64,000 bases of DNA from Streptomyces olivochromogenes (GTDB lineage Bacteria > Actinomycetota > Actinomycetes > Streptomycetales > Streptomycetaceae), in assembly GCF_021538895.1 (NCBI RefSeq), contig NZ_JADDRL010000048.1, positions 1 to 64,000 on the forward strand, given 5' to 3'. The notes under the pieces were generated by a model. It was not told the origin of the DNA. It did no database searches and saw nothing but the letters and a program-made list of their open reading frames with translations. Shown piece by piece: positions 1-8,506 of the stretch (positions within the stretch are counted from its first letter, which is position 1; every line of letters starts with the position of its first letter). The position numbers were made by a program, and so were the translations under genes.

Positions 1-1
1 G

Positions 2-106
2 CACCGGGCGGACGACTGTGAAGCCCTCGCCGACGCCGTACTCACCGACCTGCTCCCGCCCGGTGACGCCACCGACGACACCGCCCTGGTCATCGTGCGC
101 CTGTGA
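2..106 (+). CDS. C-terminal fragment of a probable PP2C/SpoIIE-type phosphatase
   Basis: Only the last 34 residues are in the window; the start lies to the left. The frame ends with DDTALVIVRL followed by TGA. The DDxALxxxR ending is typical of PPM/SpoIIE (RsbU-like) serine/threonine phosphatases, where the aspartates help bind the metal. In Streptomyces these act on anti-sigma-factor antagonists. The call rests on this short motif alone, so upstream domains are unknown. It converges on the next gene. Confidence 0.5.
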   Translation, partial: HRADDCEALADAVLTDLLPPGDATDDTALVIVRL

Positions 107-157
107 AGGGCGGTGCCGGACCCCGGCGCCTGTCGTCGGACTCCCGCCGTCCGGTTG

Positions 158-889
158 CTACTTCTTGGCGGAGGTGCGGTGGCGCTCTATCTCCAGGGCG
201 AGGTCGCCGCGCTCCCTGCGCGCCGTGTCCGCCTCCTCGCGCACCTTGTCGAGGCGCTCCTCGAGCTGCGCGACCCGCTCGCGGTAGCGGTCCAGTTCGG
301 CCCGTACGAACTCGGCGTCGGCCACCTGCTGCGCCGTCTCCTTGCGGATCTTCTCCGTCTCCGCTTCGAACTTCTCGTTGGCGTCGTCCAGTTCGGCGAT
401 GGCCATCTCCGCGGCCTCTTCCGCCAGCGCCGTGCGCTGCTCGGCGGCCAGGGTCCGCTGGGCCGAGGCCTTGGTCACGGTCTCGATGCGCGCCTCGGCG
501 GCGGCCGAGTCCGTGACGATCGCCAACTCCTCGATGTAGACGGGCAGATCCGTGGCCAGCCGGGTCATGAGCGCCAGGAGATCGTCGCGGCCGCCCGTGG
601 CCCCGTCCCGCGCGGATTCCATCGTCGGTACCGCCTCTGCGGCCTGCACAGCCTCCGCCGGCTCCCCGGCCTGGGTGTCGGTCCCTGCCTTGGCCGCCTT
701 CTTGGCCTCGGCCACCTGGCGCTTCTCCTCCTTGCGCTGCTGCCGCTTGGCGCGGAACTTGCGGAAGGCCCCGAGCGCGTTGTGGTCGGGGTGAGCGCAG
801 TAACGAGGCGCCGGGTCCTCGGGCGTCGGCGCCGCGGGAGGATGGGTGCAGTCCGGGTAAGCGCAGACCGCAAGCGTCTCGACAGTCAT
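158..889 (-). CDS. coiled-coil protein with N-terminal Cys/His cluster, unknown function
   Basis: A 243-residue cytoplasmic protein that I do not recognise as a named family. The N-terminus carries a Cys/His arrangement (CAYPDC, then YCAHPDH) that could bind zinc. A Lys/Arg-rich stretch follows at about residues 40-65, and after about residue 120 there is a long Glu/Ala/Arg-rich heptad region predicted to form a coiled coil. The start at 889 is preferred over an upstream ATG because AAAGGCGAG lies just before it. No signal peptide or membrane segment is seen. A scaffold or nucleic-acid-associated role is possible but not shown. Confidence 0.75.
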   Translation of the reverse strand: MTVETLAVCAYPDCTHPPAAPTPEDPAPRYCAHPDHNALGAFRKFRAKRQQRKEEKRQVAEAKKAAKAGTDTQAGEPAEAVQAAEAVPTMESARDGATGGRDDLLALMTRLATDLPVYIEELAIVTDSAAAEARIETVTKASAQRTLAAEQRTALAEEAAEMAIAELDDANEKFEAETEKIRKETAQQVADAEFVRAELDRYRERVAQLEERLDKVREEADTARRERGDLALEIERHRTSAKK

Positions 890-1033
890 CTTCTCGCCTT
901 TCCAGCGATGTTCAGGACGTTCGTCGATCACGCTAGAGGCGGACGGGGCCGAACGGGCGTCCTGCCGACTGGGCGTCAGCGATCGGTAAGAAGTCGTCAG
1001 CCCTTGCCGAGAAGCACGAGAAGCAGCTTGCGG

Positions 1034-2053
1034 TCAGTGCAGATAGGCGGGCGACACCGCCGCCGTGCTGATCCGTCGCGCCCGCCCCGAACCGTCCGCC
1101 GGGACCTCGTACAGATCGGCGCCGTAGTCCCCTGGCAGGGCGTACACGATCGTGCGGGCGTCCTTCCACACCGCCTGGTCGTCGACGCTTCTCGACTCGG
1201 CCAGCGGCGTCTCGCGCATCGTGCGCAGGTCGAGGACGTACAGATGCCAGGGGGCGTCCTTCGGGAGGCCCGCCACCCGCTTCTTGTAGGCGATGCGGGT
1301 GCCGTCGGGGGAGAGGGAGGGGCATTCGACGTTCGTGTGGAGGGTGGTGACCGTACGTGCGTGCAGGTCGCCCCGGACCAGATAGGTGTGCCCCCCGGTC
1401 GCCAGCGTCGCGTAGAACGTGCGGTCGTCCCCGGCGAACGTCACGCCCCAGAAGTTCACGTCCGCCGCGCGGTACGGACGGCCGTCCTTGACGATCCGGA
1501 AGGCCTCCAGGGACGGGATCAGCCGTCCCGTGCGGGTGTCCACGATCGCCGCGCGCGTGGAGAAGTTCGTACCGGCGTACGAGTCACCGCCCACGAACGC
1601 CGTCCAGGCGGCGTACCGACCGGTGGGGGAGACCCGGGCGCGGGACGGGATGCCCGGGACGTCGTAGCGGTCCCGGGTGCGCAGGCGGGAGTCCAGGATC
1701 AGGGCGCGGTAGGTGTCGGAGACGGCTCCGTGCACCGCCTGGAGGCACACTCCGGTGCCCGAGCCGGCGTAGAAACGCAGGCACTTGACGCCCGAGGCGG
1801 TGCGCGGGCCGGCCGGGTCCGTCGCCGGGACCGTGGTCAGCTCGTCGCGGTGCGGGCCCCAGGCCATGTTGCGGAACACCATGCGGCCGGGGCCCGTGAG
1901 CGTGACCTTGCCCGAGGTGACCCGGGGGCCGCCGGCCTGGGTGTGGTCGCGGCGGTCCGCCCGGGCCGACGCGTGCAGGACGGAGGCCAGGCCGACGGCC
2001 GCCAGGACGGCGACGGCGCCGAGCAGGATCAGGATGCGGGTGCGTACGGTCAT
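1034..2053 (-). CDS. membrane-anchored TolB-like beta-propeller protein
   Basis: A 339-residue protein with one N-terminal membrane segment (about residues 6-26) and an extracellular remainder. It contains propeller-like repeats such as ARVSPTGRYAAW and SLSPDGTRIAYKK, which resemble TolB/WD-type blades (xSPDGxxIAY). Its ATG overlaps the stop of the upstream transporter gene (ATGA), so the two are probably translationally coupled. No catalytic residues are evident. A binding or sensing role outside the membrane is inferred from the fold only. Confidence 0.75.
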   Translation of the reverse strand: MTVRTRILILLGAVAVLAAVGLASVLHASARADRRDHTQAGGPRVTSGKVTLTGPGRMVFRNMAWGPHRDELTTVPATDPAGPRTASGVKCLRFYAGSGTGVCLQAVHGAVSDTYRALILDSRLRTRDRYDVPGIPSRARVSPTGRYAAWTAFVGGDSYAGTNFSTRAAIVDTRTGRLIPSLEAFRIVKDGRPYRAADVNFWGVTFAGDDRTFYATLATGGHTYLVRGDLHARTVTTLHTNVECPSLSPDGTRIAYKKRVAGLPKDAPWHLYVLDLRTMRETPLAESRSVDDQAVWKDARTIVYALPGDYGADLYEVPADGSGRARRISTAAVSPAYLH

Positions 2054-3417
2054 CCCGTTGCCGTGCCTTTCGGGCGCAGAGGGGTCGGGTTTTTCGGGCG
2101 GAGGGTGTAGGAGAACGCCGCGCACGCCGCCAGTGCCGCGGTCGCCGCCACCAGGGCCGTACGGTCGCCCCACAGCGTCCAGGCCGCGCCGAACAGGAGC
2201 GAGCAGGCGAACCGGGCCAGCGCCTGTCCGGTCTGGACGACGGCCAGGCCCGACGAGCGCAGTTCCTCGGGCACGCGGTCCGAGGCCGCGGCCATCAGCA
2301 CGCCGTCGGTGGCCGCGTAGAAGCCGCCGTGCAGGGTGAGGACCGCGTACGGCAGGGCGGTGCCGTGCCAGGAGGTGAGCAGCAGGGCGTACGCCAGGAG
2401 CAGGGAGCCATGGCCCGCCAGGAACACCCGCCAGCGGCCGGCGCGGTCCGCCAGGCGGCCCAGCGGCACCGCGAGGAGCAGGAACGCCGCGGCGGTCCCC
2501 AGCGGCAGCAGGGCGAACCAGCGGTCGGGGACGCCGAGCCGGCGTTGCAGCAGGAGGTAGATGAAGGAGTCGCTGACCGTGGCCAGGCCCAGCAGCAGGG
2601 CGCAGATCGTGAGGCGGCGCAGATCGCGCCGCCTCAGCAGGGCGAGCGCGGCGCGCAGGGTGGGCCGCACCGCGTCCGTGGCCGGCCGCGCCGCGGCGTC
2701 GGCCTGCGCCGGACCGTCCTCGCTCCCCTGAGGGGCCTCAGGGGTCTGTGCGACCGGCACCCGCTTGCCCGGCACGAACAGCACCAGTACCAGCACACCC
2801 GTCACGGCCACGCAGAAGCTGACCGTGAACACCGCGTCGTAGCCGTCCACCGTCGCCCGCAGGATCAGGAAGGCGGCCAGGGGCCCGAGCAGCGCGCCCG
2901 CCGTGTCCATCGCGCGGTGCACCCCGAAGGAGCGGCCACGGGTCTCGGGCGTGCTGGACAGGGAGATCAGTGCGTCGCGGGGCGCCGTGCGCAGGCCCTT
3001 GCCGGTGCGGTCGGCGGCCAGGATCAGGCCGATGGGCGTGAGGGAGTGCGCGAGCAGCAGCAGCGGCTTGCACAGGGCCGAGATGCCGTAGCCGAGCCCG
3101 GCCACCCACTTGTGGCGGCCCCCGCCCCGGTCGGCCAGGTGGCCCCCGGCCAGGCGGACCAGCGCCGAGAAGCCGTTGTAGATGCCGTCCAGGAGGCCGA
3201 AGCCCAGGGGCGACAGGCCCAGGCCCGCCACCAGGTACAGCGGCAGCACCGCGGTGACCATCTCGGACGAGACGTCGGTGATCAGACTGACCGTGCCCAG
3301 CGCGAGCACCGTGGGGGCGACCGCGGCACGGCGCCGCCCGGCCACAACGGGCCGGACGGCGCCTTCCGCGGAGGCCGGCGCGTCGGGGGAACTCGCGCGG
3401 CTGTCCGCTACGTACAC
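2050..3417 (-). CDS. MFS transporter
   Basis: A 455-residue polytopic membrane protein with about 12 hydrophobic segments. The central loop (about residues 215-245) is rich in Pro, Glu and Ala. The N-terminal half contains DRTGKGLRTAPRDALI, a loop motif typical of a subgroup of major facilitator transporters. Substrate is unknown; export of a small molecule is the usual role. It is the first gene of a two-gene unit with the beta-propeller gene (ATGA overlap). Its start is about 2 bp beyond the stop of the phosphoesterase gene, so it could also be read from that transcript. Confidence 0.85.
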   Translation of the reverse strand: MYVADSRASSPDAPASAEGAVRPVVAGRRRAAVAPTVLALGTVSLITDVSSEMVTAVLPLYLVAGLGLSPLGFGLLDGIYNGFSALVRLAGGHLADRGGGRHKWVAGLGYGISALCKPLLLLAHSLTPIGLILAADRTGKGLRTAPRDALISLSSTPETRGRSFGVHRAMDTAGALLGPLAAFLILRATVDGYDAVFTVSFCVAVTGVLVLVLFVPGKRVPVAQTPEAPQGSEDGPAQADAAARPATDAVRPTLRAALALLRRRDLRRLTICALLLGLATVSDSFIYLLLQRRLGVPDRWFALLPLGTAAAFLLLAVPLGRLADRAGRWRVFLAGHGSLLLAYALLLTSWHGTALPYAVLTLHGGFYAATDGVLMAAASDRVPEELRSSGLAVVQTGQALARFACSLLFGAAWTLWGDRTALVAATAALAACAAFSYTLRPKNPTPLRPKGTATG

Positions 3418-3418
3418 G

Positions 3419-4315
3419 TCACGGCGCCCAGATGCCGGTGATGTCCCTGGCGGAGGCCGCGTTGCCCGCGTGCGCGGAGAGGCCCTGGGTGTCCTCCAGG
3501 GTGCGCAGCAGGTCGTAGTGGTTGTAGGTGGTGGAGGAGGACGACCCCGGCGTCACCTGCTGGCCGTACAGGACGGTCGGGATGCGGTTGCCGCTGAGCC
3601 GGTTGTCCTCGTCGAAGGTGACGACGAGCAGGCTGTTGTGGGTCTTGGCCCAGGTGGCGTAGGCGCCCAGGTTGTTCTTCAGCCAGGTGTCACCGGTCGA
3701 CACCGAGCAGTCGTGCATGTCGCTGCACAGGTTCGGGACCACGAACGACATCTGCGGGAGCGTGGAGTAGTCGCTCGGGAACTGGGTGAACGTCTTCGCC
3801 GTCGAGGTCGGTACGTTGCTGAAGCCGAACCACGGGTTGTGCTTGCGCGCGTAGCGGCCGCTGCTGCAGGTGGTCGAGCCCTGGCTGGGCAGCGACTCGT
3901 TGTAGCTGGCCCACGTGCGGCCCGCGGCGATCACCTCGGAGGCCAGGTTCGCCTTCGAGGAGAAGCCCGGGGTGTAGCAGCTGTCGTCCGTGATGCCCTG
4001 GGTGGAGCCGGAGAACAGCGCGAAGTAGTTCGGTTGGCTGGGGTGGGTCTCGGCGTAGGACTGGCTGAGGTTGGCGCCGCCGGTCCTCAGCGAGTTGATG
4101 TACGGGGCGCTGGAGGAGCCGATGACCTGGCTGTAGGCGTGGTTCTCGAAGACCACGACGACCACGTGGTCCGGGGAAGGCACGGCGCCCGCGGCGTGCG
4201 CGGATCCGTTGCCGAGGCCGGTCCACAGCCCGATCGCGGCCGCGGCCAGGGCCGTACCGGACGCCACCATGGCGCGGGCACGGCGAAACGCCGAGCTGGC
4301 AGAACTGCCGGACAC
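3419..4315 (-). CDS. secreted phosphoesterase (phosphatase/phospholipase C superfamily)
   Basis: A 298-residue precursor with a long signal peptide ending near AHA-AG. The mature part matches the PF04185 phosphoesterase family: an N-terminal HVVVVVFENHAYSQV motif (metal-binding Glu-Asn), a central VPNLCSDMHDC segment and a C-terminal YNHYDLLRTLED motif. Members hydrolyse phosphomonoesters or phospholipid head groups outside the cell. The start is GTG at 4315, set by GGAGG five to six bases upstream. A Pho-box-like direct repeat lies about 90 bp upstream, which suits an exported phosphatase. The exact substrate cannot be told from sequence. Confidence 0.85.
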   Translation of the reverse strand: MSGSSASSAFRRARAMVASGTALAAAAIGLWTGLGNGSAHAAGAVPSPDHVVVVVFENHAYSQVIGSSSAPYINSLRTGGANLSQSYAETHPSQPNYFALFSGSTQGITDDSCYTPGFSSKANLASEVIAAGRTWASYNESLPSQGSTTCSSGRYARKHNPWFGFSNVPTSTAKTFTQFPSDYSTLPQMSFVVPNLCSDMHDCSVSTGDTWLKNNLGAYATWAKTHNSLLVVTFDEDNRLSGNRIPTVLYGQQVTPGSSSSTTYNHYDLLRTLEDTQGLSAHAGNAASARDITGIWAP

Positions 4316-4404
4316 ATCAACCTCCGGTAGGGGGAAGGACGGGGTTGGCGGTGCGGACAGAGCATGCGCACGCCATCATTCCCGTTCCTCACGGGCCGCA
4401 ACCG

Positions 4405-4426
4405 GGCGGATGAAGACCGTGTGAAC
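4405..4426 (-). promoter_or_regulatory. candidate PHO box (PhoP direct repeat)
   Basis: Read on the minus strand, two adjacent 11-nt units GTTCACACGGT and CTTCATCCGCC resemble Streptomyces PhoP direct-repeat units (consensus near GTTCACCCGGC). They lie about 90 bp upstream of the secreted phosphoesterase gene and face it. The sequence match is direct; phosphate control is inferred. Confidence 0.5.
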
Positions 4427-4505
4427 TACTCCTGAGTGTGGGCCAGTTGAGTCGGCACCCGGTGGGGCGGTCCGGTGGCCCGCTTGCGATACACCCGGCT
4501 CGCCC

Positions 4506-4524
4506 AGCCTCCCCCTGGGGGGCT
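4506..4524 (-). terminator. hairpin overlapping the end of the PNPOx-family gene
   Basis: An inverted repeat, AGCCTCCC pairing with GGGGGGCT around a short loop, overlaps the stop codon of the gene ending at 4523. It probably ends that transcript before the phosphoesterase promoter. There is no T-tract, which is usual in this genus. Confidence 0.4.
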
Positions 4525-5029
4525 ATGCGCGGCGCCACCGGGTCTGACTGAACGGTCCGCCCTTTCCGAAGCCGAACACCGTCCCCGGGGTCACCGAGTA
4601 GACGAGGGCCCGTCCGGAGTCGTGATGGAAGGACCCGTCGCGCACCTCGAAGCGCCAGCCACTGCCGTACTTCGCCTGCCACGCGGCCGCCAGGGCGCGC
4701 AGCCGCCCCTCGTCGGACACCCGCACGGCCTCGCCCTCCACCACCAGGTCGTAGCCCTTGTCCCAGGTGTTCGTGCCGGTGGTGAGGACGACGTGCGGGC
4801 TGTGCTCCAGGTTGCGCGCCTTGCGCTCCTCGGGGCCGGTGCAGAAGTGCAGCGCGCCGTCCGCCCACACCGCGAGCAGCGGAGTCACGTGCGGTCGCCC
4901 GTCCGGCCGTACGGTGGAGATCCAGAACAGCTCGGCCGCGGCGAGCCGCTCCGCGACCGTGGACCAGGCGGGCGCGGCGGCGTCCGGGTCGGAGTAACGG
5001 CGGTCCAGCTCGCCCTGGGGTTCCTGCAT
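4523..5029 (-). CDS. pyridoxamine 5'-phosphate oxidase-like (FMN/F420-binding) protein
   Basis: A 168-residue soluble protein of the split-barrel PNPOx-like superfamily. The diagnostic N-terminal part reads WISTVRPDGRPHVTPLLAVW (residues 36-55), where the TVRPDGRPHxxPL segment contacts the flavin or F420 phosphate. NLEHSPHVVLTTG follows. A strong GAGGAGG precedes the ATG. Members reduce quinones, biliverdin-like compounds or other small molecules with F420H2 or FMN; the substrate here is unknown. It is divergent from glnE with about 170 bp between. Confidence 0.85.
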   Translation of the reverse strand: MQEPQGELDRRYSDPDAAAPAWSTVAERLAAAELFWISTVRPDGRPHVTPLLAVWADGALHFCTGPEERKARNLEHSPHVVLTTGTNTWDKGYDLVVEGEAVRVSDEGRLRALAAAWQAKYGSGWRFEVRDGSFHHDSGRALVYSVTPGTVFGFGKGGPFSQTRWRRA

Positions 5030-5197
5030 GGTGCCTCCTCGGAACGGCGGTTGCCCGCGCAGGGGACCGGTCGACGGTCTCCCCGCCGATGAGACCGGGC
5101 ACGGCGGCGGAACTCATCGGTGTCCGCCCCGGAGCCGGTGTCGGTCGGTGCGGTTAGGCTCGGGCCAGGACGACCTTGATCCGAGGGGAGGCCGCGG

Positions 5198-8100
5198 ATG
5201 ACGCCGGGGCGCAGGAGCAGTACGTTCACTCGGCTGCTGCGGCACGGATTCACGGACCCCTCGGCCGCCGAGCGGCTGCTGGACAGCGACGAGCTCGCGC
5301 CCGTGCGCAACGACCCGTTCCTGCTGGAGGCACTGGGTGCCACCGCAGAGCCGGACCTCGCCCTGCACGGCCTGGTGCGGCTCCTGGAGGCCCAGCCCGG
5401 TCCCACGGCCCGCCGCGAGCTCCTGGACACGCTGATAGCCGCCAAGCCGCTGCGGGACCGACTGCTCGGCGTCCTCGGTGCCTCCGCCGCCCTCGCCGAC
5501 CACCTCACCCGGCATCCGCGCGACTGGGAGGCGCTGGTCACGTACGAGCCCCGGGACCTGCACCCCGGGGTGGAGGAGTTCGAGCGGGGCCTCGCGCAGG
5601 CCACCGACCCGGTCTCCCTGCGCGTCGCCTACCGCCGCTGCCTGCTGTCCATCGCCGCCCGCGACGTGTGCGGCACCACGGGCGTCGCCGAGACCGCCGC
5701 CGAGCTCGCCGACCTGGCCACCGCCACCCTGCGGGCCGCGCTCGGCATCGCGCGGGCCGCCGCGCCCGACGACGCCGCGCTGTGCCGGCTCGCGGTGATC
5801 GCGATGGGCAAGTGCGGCGGCCACGAGCTGAACTACGTCTCCGACGTGGACGTGATCTTCGTCGGGGAGGCCCTGGGGGCACCCCCAGGCCCTTCAGGCA
5901 CTGGGGGAGGCGCCGACGAGGGCAAGGCGCTCAGGTCGGCCACCAAGCTCGCCTCGCACATGATGCGGATCTGCTCGGAGACCACGGTCGAGGGCTCCAT
6001 CTGGCCCGTGGACGCCAATCTGCGCCCCGAGGGCCGCAACGGCCCCCTCGTGCGCACCCTGAGCAGCCACCTCGCCTACTACCAGCGCTGGGCCAAGACC
6101 TGGGAGTTCCAGGCGCTGCTCAAGGCCCGCCCGGTGGCCGGGGACCTGGAGCTCGGGCAGCAGTACATCGCCGCCGTCGAACCGCTGGTCTGGAAGGCCG
6201 CCGAGCGCGAGAACTTCGTCGCCGACGTGCAGAAGATGCGCCGCCGCGTCGTCGAGAACATCCCCGCCGCCGAGGTCGACCGCGAGCTGAAGCTGGGCCC
6301 CGGCGGCCTCAGAGACGTCGAATTCGCCGTCCAGCTGCTGCAGTTGGTGCACGGCCGCTCCGACGCCTCGCTGCGCAGCGGCACCACGCTGGACGCCCTG
6401 CAGGCCCTGGCCGCCGGCGGCTACGTCGGCCGCGCCGACGGTTCCCAGCTCGACGAGGCCTACCGCTTCCTGCGCTCCATGGAGCACCGCATCCAGCTCT
6501 ACCGGTTGCGCCGCACCCACCTCGTCCCCGAGAGCGACGCCGATCTGCGCCGCCTCGGCCGCTCGCTCGGGCTGCGCGCCGACCCGGTGGCCGAGCTGAC
6601 CCGCGAGTGGAAGCGGCACACCGGTGTCGTACGCCGCCTGCACGAGAAGATCTTCTACCGCCCGCTGCTCGACGCCGTCGCCCAACTCGCCCCGGGCGAG
6701 GCCCGGCTGAGCGCCGAGGCGGCCCGCGAACGGCTGGTCGCCCTCGGCTACGCGGACCCCGCCACCGCCCTGCGCCACCTGGAGGCGCTGGCCTCCGGCG
6801 TCACCCGCAAGGCCGCCATCCAACGCACCCTGCTGCCCGTCCTGTTGGGCTGGTTCGCGGACTCGGCCGACCCGGACGCGGGCCTGCTGAACTTCCGCAA
6901 GGTCTCGGACGCGCTCGGCAAGACCCCTTGGTATCTGCGGCTGTTGCGGGACGAGGGCGCGGCGGCGGAGAACCTCGCCCGCGTCCTGTCCGCCGGCCGC
7001 CTCGCCCCCGACCTGCTGATGCGCGCCCCCGAGGCGGTGGCCCTGCTCGGCGACGGGGACCGCGGCAGCGGGCTGGAACCGCGCGTCCGCGTCCACCTGG
7101 AACAGGAGATCCTCGCCGCGGTCGGCCGCGCCGAGAACGCCGAGCAGGCCGTCGCCGCCGCCCGTGGCGTCCGCCGCCGCGAGCTGTTCCGTACGGCCGC
7201 CGCGGACATCGTCGACTCCTACGGCACCGAGGCGAACCCCGCCGAGCCCGACCAGGGCGCGCTGGTCGACCGGGTCGGCAGCGCGGTCTCCGACCTCACG
7301 GCGGCGACCCTCGCGGGCACGCTGCGGGCCGTCGTCCGCGAGGGCTGGGGCGACACCCTGCCCACCCGGTTCACGATCATCGGCATGGGCCGCTTCGGCG
7401 GCCACGAGCTGGGTTACGGCTCCGACGCCGACGTGCTGTTCGTGCACGAGCCGTGGGAGGGCGTCGAGGAACGGGAGGCCTCGGAGGCGGCCAGCAAGGT
7501 GGTCGCCGAGATGCGCCGCCTGCTGCAGGTCCCCAGCGCCGACCCGCCGCTGCTCATCGACGCCGACCTGCGCCCGGAGGGCAAGTCCGGGCCGCTCGTG
7601 CGCACCCTCAAGTCGTACGCGGCGTACTACCGCCGTTGGTCCCTGGTCTGGGAGTCGCAGGCGCTGCTGCGGGCCGAGCCCGTCGCCGGGGACGAGGACC
7701 TGGGCCGTCGTTTCGTCGACCTGATCGACCCCCTGCGCTACCCGGTGGAGGGCCTGGGCGACGAGGCGGTGCGCGAGATCCGGCGTCTGAAGGCGCGCAT
7801 GGAGTCCGAGCGGCTGCCGCGCGGCTCCGACCCGAAGCTGCACACCAAGCTCGGCCCCGGTGGCCTGTCCGACGTGGAGTGGACGGTCCAGCTGCTCCAG
7901 CTGCGGCACGGCTGGGTGGAGCCGGGCCTGCGCACCACCCGTACCCGCGAGGCGCTGGCCGCCGCCCGCGCGGCCGACCTGATCTCCACCGAGGACGCCG
8001 AGACCCTGGACGAGGCCTGGGTGCTGGCCACTCGGGTCCGCAACGCGGTCATGCTGGTCCGCGGCCGGGCCGGCGACACCTTCCCCACCGACGGCCGCGA

Positions 8101-8224
8101 GCTCGCCGCGGTCGGCCGCTACCTCGGCTACGGCGACGGCCACGTCGGCGACATGCTCGACGCCTACCGCCGCACCACCCGCCGGGCCCGCACGGTGGTG
8201 GAGGAACTCTTCTACGCCGCGTGA
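5198..8224 (+). CDS. glnE: bifunctional glutamine synthetase adenylyltransferase/deadenylylase
   Basis: A 1,008-residue protein that adds AMP to, and removes it from, a tyrosine of GlnA-type glutamine synthetase. Two nucleotidyltransferase cores are visible: GKCGGHELNYVSDVDVIF near residue 205 (deadenylylase half) and GRFGGHELGYGSDADVLF near residue 730 (adenylylase half). Each is followed by DANLRPEGRNGPLVRT or DADLRPEGKSGPLVRT and by a KLGPGGLxDVE motif. The start has GAGGGGAGG upstream. An in-frame palindromic insertion adds about 13 residues (ALGAPPGPSGTGGG) just after the first metal-binding core. Its target GlnA is encoded about 40 kb to the right. Confidence 0.96.
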   Translation: MTPGRRSSTFTRLLRHGFTDPSAAERLLDSDELAPVRNDPFLLEALGATAEPDLALHGLVRLLEAQPGPTARRELLDTLIAAKPLRDRLLGVLGASAALADHLTRHPRDWEALVTYEPRDLHPGVEEFERGLAQATDPVSLRVAYRRCLLSIAARDVCGTTGVAETAAELADLATATLRAALGIARAAAPDDAALCRLAVIAMGKCGGHELNYVSDVDVIFVGEALGAPPGPSGTGGGADEGKALRSATKLASHMMRICSETTVEGSIWPVDANLRPEGRNGPLVRTLSSHLAYYQRWAKTWEFQALLKARPVAGDLELGQQYIAAVEPLVWKAAERENFVADVQKMRRRVVENIPAAEVDRELKLGPGGLRDVEFAVQLLQLVHGRSDASLRSGTTLDALQALAAGGYVGRADGSQLDEAYRFLRSMEHRIQLYRLRRTHLVPESDADLRRLGRSLGLRADPVAELTREWKRHTGVVRRLHEKIFYRPLLDAVAQLAPGEARLSAEAARERLVALGYADPATALRHLEALASGVTRKAAIQRTLLPVLLGWFADSADPDAGLLNFRKVSDALGKTPWYLRLLRDEGAAAENLARVLSAGRLAPDLLMRAPEAVALLGDGDRGSGLEPRVRVHLEQEILAAVGRAENAEQAVAAARGVRRRELFRTAAADIVDSYGTEANPAEPDQGALVDRVGSAVSDLTAATLAGTLRAVVREGWGDTLPTRFTIIGMGRFGGHELGYGSDADVLFVHEPWEGVEEREASEAASKVVAEMRRLLQVPSADPPLLIDADLRPEGKSGPLVRTLKSYAAYYRRWSLVWESQALLRAEPVAGDEDLGRRFVDLIDPLRYPVEGLGDEAVREIRRLKARMESERLPRGSDPKLHTKLGPGGLSDVEWTVQLLQLRHGWVEPGLRTTRTREALAAARAADLISTEDAETLDEAWVLATRVRNAVMLVRGRAGDTFPTDGRELAAVGRYLGYGDGHVGDMLDAYRRTTRRARTVVEELFYAA
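5873..5910 (-). repeat. palindromic C-tract/hairpin/G-tract/C-tract element, copy A (inside glnE)
   Basis: Read on the minus strand it starts CTCCCCCAG, has an inner hairpin (GCCTGAAGGGC) and ends TGGGGGTGCCCCCAG. It lies inside glnE and is translated in frame. It shares its layout with five other copies in this window (8395, 12325, 14511, 27939, 37791). Confidence 0.75.
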
Positions 8225-8394
8225 TCCACCGGACGGGCGCCGGGCCCCTGCCGGGAAGCTCAGCAGTGGCCGCCGGACCGGGCTCAGGGCAGGTCCGGCG
8301 GGATGAGGTCGGAGCTGGCCGACGGTGCCACTGCGGCGCCAATGAGCGGGGGCTGGTGCGGGCAGCTGCAAGGTGGAGGAGGGCGTCGACGCGA

Positions 8395-8433
8395 GGGGGG
8401 TCCCCCGCGCGAGCGAAGCCGAGCGTGGGGGAG
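8395..8433 (-). repeat. palindromic element, copy B (downstream of glnE)
   Basis: On the minus strand: CTCCCCCACGCTC, then GGCTTCGCTC, then GCGCGGGGGACCCCCC. It sits in the 282-bp gap between the convergent glnE and PAP2 genes. The inner GGCTTCGCTC is shared with copy E. The rest of this gap shows no convincing gene. Confidence 0.75.
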
Positions 8434-8506
8434 TCGGCAACCGACGACAACACGGCAGATGGGCGTGCAGGGCCCCGCGTCTCAGGCCCGATCCGCCGGA
8501 CCGGCC

